In this document: piece by piece, positions 1 to 9,700 of the stretch
Layout of the letters: each line of letters begins with the position of its first letter
Numbering within the stretch: position 1 is the stretch's first letter
Assembly (NCBI GenBank): GCA_002839825.1
Contig: PGYU01000015.1
Span: forward strand, 1 to 60,023
DNA: 60,023 nucleotides
Source of the DNA: Ignavibacteriae bacterium HGW-Ignavibacteriae-1
GTDB taxonomy: Bacteria; Bacteroidota; Ignavibacteria; Kapaibacteriales; UBA2268
Direction: 5' to 3'
Position numbers and translations under genes: made by a program
Notes under the pieces: generated by a model
Told to the model about the DNA's origin: nothing
The model's input: only the letters and a program-made list of their open reading frames with translations
Database searches by the model: none

Positions 1-920
<920 letters not shown>

Positions 921-1019
921 AAATTTTGTTTGATTTTTTTCCTGTTTCGATTTATTACTCAAGGCTTAATTGACGTTATTGTTCTACAATTCTATCTTTA
1001 TTTGACTTTTTACTTCCTG

Positions 1020-1031
1020 TTTTCAAAGAAC
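1020..1031 (-). promoter_or_regulatory. boxA-like antitermination site in the 16S leader
   Basis: On the minus strand the leader reads GTTCTTTGAAAA about 100 bases before the mature 16S start. This resembles the boxA element that recruits Nus factors in rRNA leaders. It lies between the nearest promoter and the 16S gene, where boxA is expected. The match is by eye only. Confidence 0.55.
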
Positions 1032-1062
1032 TTTTTTTCTCGTCCCCATTTCTGAGGGGATT

Positions 1063-1094
1063 CAAAAGTAACACTTTTTTTTTTACAATGCAAA
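1063..1094 (-). promoter_or_regulatory. rRNA promoter P1 (gene-proximal)
   Basis: Minus strand: the -7 element TACTTTTG lies at 1070-1063 and TTTG at 1094-1091, with exactly 20 bases between them. This fits the Bacteroidota primary-sigma consensus (TTG or TTTG near -33, TAnnTTTG near -7). It is the nearest of three tandem copies and would start transcription near 1056, upstream of boxA and 16S. Confidence 0.75.
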
Positions 1095-1152
1095 TCTTTT
1101 TTTCAATTTTCTGCATTTTCTTCGTTGACCGTTGTCACATCCGAAGGGACTG

Positions 1153-1183
1153 CAAAAGTAATACTAATTTTTGTTCTGTGCAA
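1153..1183 (-). promoter_or_regulatory. rRNA promoter P2 (middle)
   Basis: Minus strand: TACTTTTG at 1160-1153 and TTG at 1183-1181, again 20 bases apart. The -7 octamer is identical to P1 and P3. The region downstream of the -7 box starts with a pyrimidine-rich CCCT stretch, as at P1. Confidence 0.75.
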
Positions 1184-1275
1184 GAACTATTTTCACTTTT
1201 TGCAATTTTTTTTCTACTTTTTTTTCTAAGAACATCATATCTTCGTTTAGAACAAATTCACTTCAGTAGAGCTTA

Positions 1276-1307
1276 CAAAAGTAGGGACTTTTTGTTTAAT
1301 GTCCAAA
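1276..1307 (-). promoter_or_regulatory. rRNA promoter P3 (gene-distal)
   Basis: Minus strand: TACTTTTG at 1283-1276 and TTTG at 1307-1304, 20 bases apart. It is the third copy of the same module, about 120 bases upstream of P2. The surrounding 922-1442 region is T-rich on the plus strand and has no credible gene. Confidence 0.75.
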
Positions 1308-1442
1308 TATTATTTTCATATTTTTTACTTTTTTTTTCACCCCTCGGTAAATACGTACGTACACTCGCTCATTATCATTCTAACAATAAAATTCAGACTC
1401 AACTTTCTACAATTCTATTAGAAAACACAATTGGAGATACAT

Positions 1443-2189
1443 ATGAGTGCAACACCAAAAATTGCCCTTCTTGGATACGGCACAATGGGCAAAGTGATAG
1501 AATCCATCGTTGATTCGGAGCAAATCAGCATAACAGACATATTCGATTTGGGCAATCCAATCATACCAACTGTAAATTACGCTTTCGATGTTGCAATTGA
1601 TTTTTCCATCCCAAAAGCAGTCAGAGCCAATGCCGAGGCAGTTACAGTGATGGGTAAAAACTTAGTCATTGGTACTACCGGATGGGCTGATGAGCTTGAC
1701 TACATCAAGAGTTTAGCCGACAAACATGATGTCGGAATCGTATATGGCTCCAATTTTTCAATCGGTATGCAGCTCTTCTTCCGCATTGCGAGGGTGACTT
1801 CAAAGTTTGTATCAAAAATTTCCGATTACGATGTGAGCATTCATGAGTTGCATCACAACCGCAAACTCGACAGCCCAAGCGGCTCTGCACTCGAAATCGG
1901 CAGAATTTTGTTAGAAGGATTTGATTCAAAAGACCATATTCTTTCGGGTAATGCTGAAAGTAAAATCGAGCAATCGGCGCTCCAGATCTCATCTTCACGC
2001 GTTGGCGACATTCCCGGAACTCATACTATATATTATGATTCTGCTCCAGATACAATCGAACTTACGCACAGAGCCCGCAATCGTACAGGCTTTGCGAAGG
2101 GTGCTCTTCTTGCTGCGAAGCTGATTCACGGCAAAAAGGGATGTCACGATTTTTCCGACTTGCTCGATGAATACTTGTTGCAGGGGTAA
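1443..2189 (+). CDS. dapB: 4-hydroxy-tetrahydrodipicolinate reductase
   Basis: The protein (248 residues) reduces the DapA product with NAD(P)H on the way to lysine and diaminopimelate, in the cytosol. The nucleotide-binding loop GYGTMGK is at residues 11-17. The family signature E-L-H-H-N-x-K-x-D-S-P-S-G starts at residue 135 and holds the catalytic His pair and the substrate Lys. The length is normal for DapB. A TTG in the same frame at 1431 gives a longer frame, but the ATG at 1443 has a GGAG Shine-Dalgarno at 1433-1436 and is preferred. It is divergent from the rRNA operon; no dapA or lysA is nearby. Confidence 0.95.
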   Translation: MSATPKIALLGYGTMGKVIESIVDSEQISITDIFDLGNPIIPTVNYAFDVAIDFSIPKAVRANAEAVTVMGKNLVIGTTGWADELDYIKSLADKHDVGIVYGSNFSIGMQLFFRIARVTSKFVSKISDYDVSIHELHHNRKLDSPSGSALEIGRILLEGFDSKDHILSGNAESKIEQSALQISSSRVGDIPGTHTIYYDSAPDTIELTHRARNRTGFAKGALLAAKLIHGKKGCHDFSDLLDEYLLQG

Positions 2190-2234
2190 GTTGCTGGTCA
2201 TTCTGAGCCGTTGGCGAAGAATCAAGCTTTCATG

Positions 2235-2277
2235 AATCTTGAACAAGATTATCAAGATTTCGTGATGGACAGGATTT
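2235..2277. repeat. Dispersed repeat, copy 1 (GATTATCAAGATTTC family)
   Basis: The stretch containing ACAAGATTATCAAGATTTC and then GGACAGGATT recurs in reverse complement at 21584-21622 with a few mismatches. Both copies are intergenic. Short sequences of this style are often scattered through environmental Bacteroidota-like genomes; its function is unknown. Confidence 0.6.
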
Positions 2278-2377
2278 ATGTGTTGTTGAAAAGCCCGAAG
2301 TGCTTGAATATGAATAACCCCGTATGAAACGCTTGAAGAACTTCACCCCGACCCTCTCTGAAGGAGAGGGAGAAAGA

Positions 2378-2415
2378 AAAACATAGCCCACGAATAAATT
2401 CGTGGGCTATGTTTT
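2378..2415. terminator. Long hairpin between convergent dapB and wbpB, probable bidirectional terminator
   Basis: A perfect inverted repeat (arms 2378-2394 and 2399-2415, loop TAAA) lies between two convergent genes. On the minus strand the stem is followed by a T-run, as for an intrinsic terminator of the gene ending at 2461. A related, degraded sequence lies at 18628-18653, so the hairpin may also be a dispersed element. A CCCTCTC/GAGAGGG hairpin sits just before it near 2352-2370. Confidence 0.6.
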
Positions 2416-2460
2416 GGACAGAACGCTGTTGCGGACGCTGATTGGACGACTCAATTGAGT

Positions 2461-3411
2461 TCAACCACCCTTCATCATTTGGGGATGTAAATATGAGGGC
2501 GACATTGTGATGCGTGAATGTCGGACTGCCCAACACAAATCTATTGCAGGGCGTGAGTCTTCTATCCCGAAGCCTGTTCCCGCGAGTATTGAGCGATACA
2601 ATTCGGTATGGAGGTCCGTGAATCCTTCGGTGAAATCTAGCTCTTCGCCATTGACAGTAATTGAGCGGAATGTCGGTTTGCCACTTTCGGAGATGCTTAT
2701 AGGTAAATCTTCTTGGGCGATTGACAAGTACCAGCGGACATTTGCATTTTGCAATTCGGTGAATCCACAGGCTTTGTTTTCGTCGTAAATATGGACTTCA
2801 TTCCGCAGGACGGGACCGAATATCCAGATAAGCATATCAAGGAAATGAATCCCGATGTTTGTGACTACACCGCCTGAACGTTCTTCGTCGCCCTTCCACG
2901 AATAATGATACCATTTGCCGCGCGAAGTGATATAAGTCAGCACTACGTCATGCTTTTTGCCGGATTTGTCTGCAGCGATTCTTTCTTTTAGTGCAATTAT
3001 TGCGGGATGATGCCTCAATTGCAAAACGTTGTAAATTCTACGCCCGGATTCACTTTCCAATTCAGACAAGATGTCAAGATTGGAAGGCTTGAGCACTAAT
3101 GGCTTTTCACAAATCACGTCGGCATCCACTCGTAGAGCAAGTCTGATATGTGCATCGTGCAAATGATTGGGCGAGCAAACGCTCAGATAATCAACTTTTT
3201 TGTCGGTTTGGTATCTGCGAAGCTTTTCCAAATGGCGGTCGAATCGCTCGTATTCGGTAAAGAATGAGACATCGAAATCGTATTTGTCCAATATCCCAAC
3301 TGAATCGTGTGGGTCTAAAGCGGCAACCAAACGATTGCCCGTACTTTGTATAGCTTGCAAATGTCGTGGCGCCACAAAACCTGCAACGCCTGTAATTGCG
3401 AAATTCTTCAT
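2461..3411 (-). CDS. wbpB: WbpB/WlbA-type UDP-N-acetylglucosaminuronate 3-dehydrogenase (Gfo/Idh/MocA family)
   Basis: The 316-residue cytosolic oxidoreductase has an N-terminal Rossmann fold (GVAGFVAPRH at residues 8-17), the family EKP motif at 102-104 with the catalytic Lys, and GGVVTNIGIH at 180-189. The LQLRHHPAIIALK and ITVNGEE stretches and the overall length match WbpB of Pseudomonas. WbpB/WlbA oxidises C3 of UDP-GlcNAcA in synthesis of 2,3-diacetamido sugars for surface polysaccharide. The usual partners (WbpA, WbpD, WbpE, WbpI) are absent from the window, so the role is inferred from sequence only. A TATTTTTG -7-like box lies at 3446-3439, without a well-spaced TTG. Confidence 0.85.
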   Translation of the reverse strand: MKNFAITGVAGFVAPRHLQAIQSTGNRLVAALDPHDSVGILDKYDFDVSFFTEYERFDRHLEKLRRYQTDKKVDYLSVCSPNHLHDAHIRLALRVDADVICEKPLVLKPSNLDILSELESESGRRIYNVLQLRHHPAIIALKERIAADKSGKKHDVVLTYITSRGKWYHYSWKGDEERSGGVVTNIGIHFLDMLIWIFGPVLRNEVHIYDENKACGFTELQNANVRWYLSIAQEDLPISISESGKPTFRSITVNGEELDFTEGFTDLHTELYRSILAGTGFGIEDSRPAIDLCWAVRHSRITMSPSYLHPQMMKGG

Positions 3412-3492
3412 TTTCTTTGTCTTTTAAATTCCATCATACAAAAATACCATATTTTGTGACAAATTGGAGAAATCGCAAAAACGACGAAATCA

Positions 3493-4701
3493 TCAAATGC
3501 CAAGCTCGAAATTAAATCGCCCGATCCAATTGCTTTTGGAAATATCAGTTACCAAATTTTCACGAGTATTATGTGTAATTTCAAGTTGGGCTTTTGCGCG
3601 ATGGTTGCTGATATAGTAAGTCAAGCAGCCGGTCAGATGACGTTGTAATTCGGCACCTTTGTATTCTTGGATAGATTTGTCGGGAGTGACTTCTGCCATT
3701 CGGGCTGCAATTTCTAAGTGATTCTCAAAAATGTATGAGCCTTGCAATAATAGTCCTTGTCCGGCAAAAACATAAACTTGAGCCTCGTTTTTAAGACCTG
3801 TAAATGGGTCGTCACACATACGTTGAGCGAACTCTGCGTAAAAAGCAAATCCGTCATACTTAAGCAATGCATCTGCCATCAACATGCTGAATGTACGTTT
3901 TTCCAAAAGCTGAGGTCCTAATTGTCCGCGAGTACGAGTTGCATTTTCATTGATTGAATAAGTCGAGGCGATTGACAATTTAGGCTTTGGTTCGCGAATC
4001 AAATCACCTTCGAAGTAATCGCCGCCACGAGTAAATTTGCCTAAAGGTAAAATTTCGACTCTTCCGGTGTAAGAAAAATCTGCACCCTTTAATTGTGGAG
4101 CATATCTGCCGTCACCGTTAGAGAGTGCTCCTCTGAAATTAAAATGTATATTTTCTATTTTTGTAGTATAATAGGCTTGAATTCCGAAATCTCTATCAAG
4201 AGTAAAATAGCTATTCACAATTGACCTATCTGCAAACTGTTGGTCACCGGATGAAATTACGCTTTGTCTGTTGCCCGGAAGTTTTGTTTGTCCAATTCCT
4301 ATTTGAGCATTTGGAGAGAAATTCCAAAATACTGCGGCATCATGTATAATATTGGGAACGTCTGAATCAGAAAAATCTAAATCACGACGTGCAAATCCGA
4401 GTTGAATATTGAAACTCAAATATTTGTACAAAACACCGCCGAATCTTAGTCGCATCCGTCTGACAGCGAGGTCGGTTGATGCCGCACTGAAATCTTCATC
4501 AGAAATCGTATTATATGTTATCTGATTTTGCATCCTGAATCTCATCATCACTTTTAGAGCCGAATCGGCAGTCATAAATTGAATTCCACTTTCGTTAAAA
4601 TCAAAACTCGCCGGTGAATGGGTTGAGCTTTGGGCAAATGTAGTGAAACTTGCAATTGCAAAGAAGCAAAATATGAAAGCAACAAGTATTAAATTTCTCA
4701 T
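3493..4701 (-). CDS. OprO/OprP-like outer-membrane porin
   Basis: The 402-residue protein has a signal peptide (hydrophobic residues 5-21, likely cleavage after FAQ) followed by alternating polar/hydrophobic strands rich in Tyr, Phe and Arg (for example LRFGGVLYKYLSFNIQLGFA). This pattern and length fit the phosphate-selective porin O/P family, trimeric beta-barrels for anions. Substrate specificity cannot be read from the sequence. It has its own promoter at 4735-4764, so it is not simply co-transcribed with the transporter upstream. Confidence 0.75.
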   Translation of the reverse strand: MRNLILVAFIFCFFAIASFTTFAQSSTHSPASFDFNESGIQFMTADSALKVMMRFRMQNQITYNTISDEDFSAASTDLAVRRMRLRFGGVLYKYLSFNIQLGFARRDLDFSDSDVPNIIHDAAVFWNFSPNAQIGIGQTKLPGNRQSVISSGDQQFADRSIVNSYFTLDRDFGIQAYYTTKIENIHFNFRGALSNGDGRYAPQLKGADFSYTGRVEILPLGKFTRGGDYFEGDLIREPKPKLSIASTYSINENATRTRGQLGPQLLEKRTFSMLMADALLKYDGFAFYAEFAQRMCDDPFTGLKNEAQVYVFAGQGLLLQGSYIFENHLEIAARMAEVTPDKSIQEYKGAELQRHLTGCLTYYISNHRAKAQLEITHNTRENLVTDISKSNWIGRFNFELGI

Positions 4702-4734
4702 GATTAGTTAAGTTTTTGTTAATAAAAACATTTT

Positions 4735-4764
4735 CAAAAGTAATAAGAACTTATAAATAATCAA
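4735..4764 (-). promoter_or_regulatory. Promoter of the porin gene
   Basis: Minus strand: TACTTTTG at 4742-4735, identical to the rRNA promoters, and TTG at 4764-4762 with a 19-base spacer. The expected start is near 4729, giving a leader of about 28 bases. The TTG overlaps the stop codon of the upstream small gene. Confidence 0.65.
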
Positions 4765-4904
4765 TTTTTTGCTTCTTTTTGTTGTTTGCCGGTTTCATTA
4801 TTAATGGAAAAAACTTTGTACAGACAGAATGTGAGTACACCAATTACTGTGCCCCAAGCCATTATAAGGAAAATATATCCTTCGGTTGTCATCAAATTAC
4901 TCAT
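4761..4904 (-). CDS. Small single-helix partner of the NSS transporter (MetS-like)
   Basis: This 47-residue gene is easily missed. It begins MSNLMTTEGYIFLIMAWG, has one membrane helix (about residues 9-28, ending LTFCLYKV) and a short charged Lys/Gln tail. Its ATG overlaps the transporter's TGA (ATGA at 4904-4901), so translation is probably coupled. Small one-helix proteins encoded right after NSS transporters are known; MetS, needed with MetP for methionine and alanine uptake in Corynebacterium, is the model. The sequence style (EGYIFLI-AWG) fits that family. A direct role in uptake here is inferred. Confidence 0.8.
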   Translation of the reverse strand: MSNLMTTEGYIFLIMAWGTVIGVLTFCLYKVFSINNETGKQQKEAKN

Positions 4905-6481
4905 TTTTCCACCTCTTTACTATTATCAAAATGTTCGTATTTGTAATCGTTCACTTTCCAACCACGATAAACCATGAATACTAATAAGCCGAAAATCGTT
5001 ACCATCATCAATCTTGCACCCCAAAGATATGGGATATTTTCGGCTGGGACACCTTCCATCATTAATGTCGGAATGGCGCTATCCCACACCCAAAATGCCA
5101 TAATACCGATAAGATAGGTGGGAGTCACATATTTGATGATATAATAAAAGAATCTCGGTACTTTGATGTCGGAGCCTTTTGTCAACTCAGCCCAACCTTT
5201 ATCCATGCCATATATCCATGCGAAAACGACAACTTCAATCAATGCCACAACAACGAGAGCAAAAGTTCCTGCCCAATAATCCATTTCGTCTAAGAAACCG
5301 AATTTCAAGAAAAATATTACGAAGTGGATGCATACAAATAATCCTATTCCAACGAAAGTAACTGCCTTTTTCTGGGAGAATTTGAATTGCTCTTTAAGGA
5401 AAGAAATCACAGGTTGAGCCATTGCAACTGAGGAGGTGATTCCGGCAAAAAACAGCAAGAAGAACCACAAAAATCCTATTATATTTCCAAATGGTATTTG
5501 TTGGAAAATTACCGACATTGACACAAAACCCAAGTTGAACGAACCACCCATAGCAATTGCGGTTGCAGTTGTTAGCCCAAAAAATGCCACTGCAATAGGA
5601 ATTGCAATCGAACCGCCCAAGACGACTTCTACGAATTCATTAATTGATGCTGTCGAAAGACCACTCAAAGCTATATCGTCTGATTCTCGCAAATAGCTTG
5701 CATAGGCGTGTAATGTTCCCATGCCTACCGAAAGCGTGAAGAAAACTTGTCCCGAAGCGGCGAGCCAAATTTTTGAATCAGAAAGTAGGGAGAAATCAGG
5801 ATTCCATATGAAAGCAAAGCCATTCCAAACGCTACGGTCGGGGAAATTAATCGGGTCGGGAACGCCAATAGTGAACACATATATTAAGAGTACGATGCCA
5901 AAGAAAATCAAAGTAGGCATTGCAAATTTGGCGAACCATTCAATTCCCTTGCTGATACCTTTGTATAAGATGAAGAGGTTGGCAGCAATCGTAATTAAAA
6001 GAAATGTATAAGCAGTCAGAATACTACTGAAGTGACCTTCACCGGCGCCTTGGTAACTTTTGAGAAAGCTTTCCATATTAGTCAGATTATCCATACCGAA
6101 ATATTCGCCCGTAAGAGAAAAATACGCAAAACCGAGCGTCCATGATTCAATATAGGTATAATAAATCATAACTATGGTGGAAACCCACAAACCCAAAACA
6201 CCGAGATACTTTGCAACGGGTGAATTCCACATGCTGTCCAACATGCCCGGCATCGAGCCGTGCCCAAATTTACCACCGTGTCTGCCTATTGACCATTCAA
6301 CCCACATAAGTGGAATCGCCAATAATAAGAAAGCTATAAAATAAGGTATCATGAAGGCACCGCCGCCGTTTTGTGCAGCTTGCACAGGGAATCTCAAAAA
6401 GTTGCCAAGTCCGACTGCATTGCCTGCCATTGCAAGTATCAGTCCGATTCGGCTGGTCCATCTTTCGCGTTCTGTTAACAA
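4901..6481 (-). CDS. Sodium:neurotransmitter symporter family (NSS) transporter
   Basis: The 526-residue inner-membrane protein has about 12 helices in the LeuT fold. The first helix carries GNAVGLGNFLRFP (residues 20-32), the unwound sodium/substrate site of the family. Members import amino acids or similar solutes with sodium. The frame can only start at TTG (6481); a stop lies directly upstream. Its 3' end overlaps a MetS-like small gene by 4 bases, so the pair probably forms a two-part transporter. The substrate is unknown. Confidence 0.9.
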   Translation of the reverse strand: MLTERERWTSRIGLILAMAGNAVGLGNFLRFPVQAAQNGGGAFMIPYFIAFLLLAIPLMWVEWSIGRHGGKFGHGSMPGMLDSMWNSPVAKYLGVLGLWVSTIVMIYYTYIESWTLGFAYFSLTGEYFGMDNLTNMESFLKSYQGAGEGHFSSILTAYTFLLITIAANLFILYKGISKGIEWFAKFAMPTLIFFGIVLLIYVFTIGVPDPINFPDRSVWNGFAFIWNPDFSLLSDSKIWLAASGQVFFTLSVGMGTLHAYASYLRESDDIALSGLSTASINEFVEVVLGGSIAIPIAVAFFGLTTATAIAMGGSFNLGFVSMSVIFQQIPFGNIIGFLWFFLLFFAGITSSVAMAQPVISFLKEQFKFSQKKAVTFVGIGLFVCIHFVIFFLKFGFLDEMDYWAGTFALVVVALIEVVVFAWIYGMDKGWAELTKGSDIKVPRFFYYIIKYVTPTYLIGIMAFWVWDSAIPTLMMEGVPAENIPYLWGARLMMVTIFGLLVFMVYRGWKVNDYKYEHFDNSKEVEK

Positions 6482-6692
6482 ATTTCAGCCCCTAAATTAT
6501 AATTATTTAATTCTGACTAATTACATTTTTCACAACTATAAATATAAAACTATTCTTTGAAATAAACCAAAGATTATATTAAATTTGTCATCAATGGCAA
6601 TTGCGCCAAGATAAGTCGGGCAAATCGTGTCTCGGCATTTTGAAATAATTCAAATGTTATAAAGTTATAATTTCCCAATTATTTAAAGAATC

Positions 6693-6721
6693 TTGCTTAT
6701 TCAAATATTTATGTATATTTG
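6693..6721 (+). promoter_or_regulatory. Possible promoter of the hybrid kinase gene
   Basis: TATATTTG at 6714-6721 fits TAnnTTTG, with TTG at 6693-6695 (18-base spacer, slightly short). The start would be near 6728, about 34 bases before the ATG. The rest of 6482-6692 is AT-rich, with no other feature seen. Confidence 0.45.
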
Positions 6722-6761
6722 TATATAATGTATTAGGTTTGTACAATTGGGTTTTAATCAA

Positions 6762-9700
6762 ATGAATTATCAGGACAAGACCAAAGATGAGCTAATCTTT
6801 GAGTTAGAACGCTTACAAAAAGAAATTGACCGGCTGAAATTAATATCTGAAGAACAGAGCGCAACACAGGATAACGTTGCCGCTCTACCTGAAGGAATTT
6901 CGGATAAATACGAATATATGTTTGTCCATAACCCACAACCAATGTGGGTATTCGACATTGAAACACTTGGGTTTCTGGAAGTGAATGAGGCTGCAATCAA
7001 GCATTATGGTTATTCCCGTGAAGAGTTTCTTTCGATGACGTTGCAAGATATTCGCCCTGAGGAAGACATTGATTTATTGATGAAGAAAATTAAAGAAACA
7101 AGAGATACTCACAATTCTTCCGGTGGATGGCGACATTTAAAGAAGAATGGGGAAATAATTGAAGTTGAAATTTATGCTTATACAGTCTCCTTTCACGATA
7201 GAAATGCCCGCCATGTAACCATAAACGATATTACCGAACGAAACCGAGCCGAAGAAGCATTAAGACGTACAGGGAAATATTACCAAACCCTTATTGAAAA
7301 AGCTCCGGATGGGATAGTATTAGTAGGTCTTGATGGAAAAATAAATTATGCAAGCCCATCTACATTAAAAATATTCGGCTATGAAGATAATGCAGCGCTA
7401 TTCCCCGACCCAAACGAATCCACTCATCCTGATGATTTGCCACATGTACTTGCTACAATCGGCGAAATTTTCGAAAACCCTTCAAAAGTAGCAACAATTG
7501 AGTACCGTTTCAAAAAGAAGGACGGTAGTTGGAATTGGATAGAAAGCACATTTACCAACCAATTTGCCGAACCGGGCATAGAATCTATTGTCATAAATTT
7601 CAGAGATGTAACTGACCGCAAAAAAGCAGAAAATGAAATAATAATTTTAGCACATGCTTTAAAAAGTGTAAACGAATGCATTTGTATTACAGATTTGGAA
7701 GATAATACAATTTTTGTCAACGAATCTTTTTTGGAAACTTATGGATTTGATGAAAATGACTTAGTTGGAAAGAACATTTCCATCATTCGTTCATCGAAGA
7801 ATCCTATCGAGCTTGTTCAGGAAATTTTGCCTGCCACATTACGCGGAGGTTGGAAAGGAGAATTGTGGAATAGGCGAAAAGACGGAAGCGAATTTTTGAT
7901 TCATCTTTCGACGACTATTATTCATGATAAAGATAACAAACCATTCGCACTGATTGGAGTCGCGTCTGATATAACTGAACAAAAAGCAGCAGAAGAGAAA
8001 ATCAAGGAAAGTAATGATCTAATGCGTATCGCTGGCGAATATGCAAAATTAGGCGGCTGGGATGTCAATTTAGAGACTGATATTTGTTATTGGTCAGATG
8101 TTGTTGCAAAAATTCACGAAATGCCGCTTGGTTTTTCGCCTTCTACTGAGGAAGCTCTTAATTTCTATGCTCCAGAATGGAGAGAAAAAATTGCCGAATC
8201 GGTCAAGAAATGCATCGAAGAAGGAATTACATATGAAGAAGAAATGGAGATAATCACCTCTACCGGAAAACGAGTATGGGTAAAAGCAATAGGTGTGCCC
8301 GTTTATGATGACAATGGGCGAGTAATTAAAATCCATGGAGCATTTCAAGATATTTCCAATCGCAAGAAAGCAGAGGAACTGTTAATCGAAAGTGAGTTGA
8401 AACACCGATTATTAATCGAGCAAATGCAAGAGGGATTATTGGTGGTGGATAATGATGATGTTATTAAATTTGTAAATCCCATGTTCTGTAAAATATTCGG
8501 ATATGAAGAAGGGGAATTAATTGGCAAAATTGGATACGAAACACTTTTGTTAAAGTCAGATATTGAAATAATAAAACAAAAGAACTTAAATAGACTGCAA
8601 GGCAACCCTGAACAATACGAATTAGTAATGCTGAAAAAAAATGGCGAGCAAATAATAGTATTCATGAACGCAGCACCGGCTTATGATAAGATCGGAAAAG
8701 TCATCGGCTCGATGTCCACTTGTAAAGACATTACCCAAAGCAAAAAAGCAGAGCAAGAATTAATCAAAGCCAAAGAACGAGCTGAAGAAAGCGACAGACT
8801 CAAATCAGCATTTCTTGCAAACATGAGCCATGAAATCAGAACCCCAATGAATGGAATTCTGGGTTTTGCGGGATTGTTGAAAAAGCCGAATTTGACCGGA
8901 AAAGAGCAAATGGAATTTGTCGAAATAATCGAAAAAAGCGGCATCAGAATGCTCAATATTATAAATGATATCGTTGATATATCGAAAATTGAAGCCGGAC
9001 TTATGGAAATTAGATTATCAAACACCAATATCAACGAGTGCTTGAAAGAAACCTACAGATTCTTCAAACCCGAAATCGAAATCAAAGGAATGAAATGTAA
9101 CTTGAACAATTCCTTAAGTGAACAGAATGCCATTGTTAAAACAGATAAAGAAAAATTAATGGCTGTTCTTACTAATCTTGTCAAAAATTCGATTAAATAT
9201 TCACATTTCGGTTCGATTGAAATCGGTTGCCAATTAAAAGATATTCCATATAATACAGAACTTGAATTCTACGTAAAAGATACCGGAATAGGGATACCGA
9301 AAGAAAGGCACGAAGCGATTTTTGACAGATTCGTCCAAGCAGATATCGAGGATAAACATGCTTTCCAAGGAGCCGGTTTGGGATTATCAATCACAAAAGC
9401 ATATGTCGAAATGCTCGGTGGGCAATTACGTTTAGAAAGCGAGGTAGGCAAAGGTTCGACTTTTTATTTCACTCTACCGTATAAGCCCGTCAATGAAAGT
9501 AAAAAGCCTATGGTTAAAACGATTGTCGAAATGCCAAAAAAGAACGAAATTGCAAATTTGAATGTATTAATCGTTGACGATGATGAAACTTCCTTCTATT
9601 TGATTTCCAGAATGATGAAGAAGCACTCTCAGAAAATACTCTCGGCTGACAATGCGCATGATGCAGTTGAAATCTGTCGTCAAAATCCTGATTTAGACAT

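Noticed and set aside
1088-1513. 141-residue frame upstream of and overlapping dapB
   Set aside because: It is Phe/Ser-rich because of T-runs, covers the rRNA promoters and has no protein-like pattern.
3439-3463. Promoter of wbpB with TATTTTTG
   Set aside because: The only TTG nearby is 13 bases away instead of 19-20, so it was not listed as a feature.
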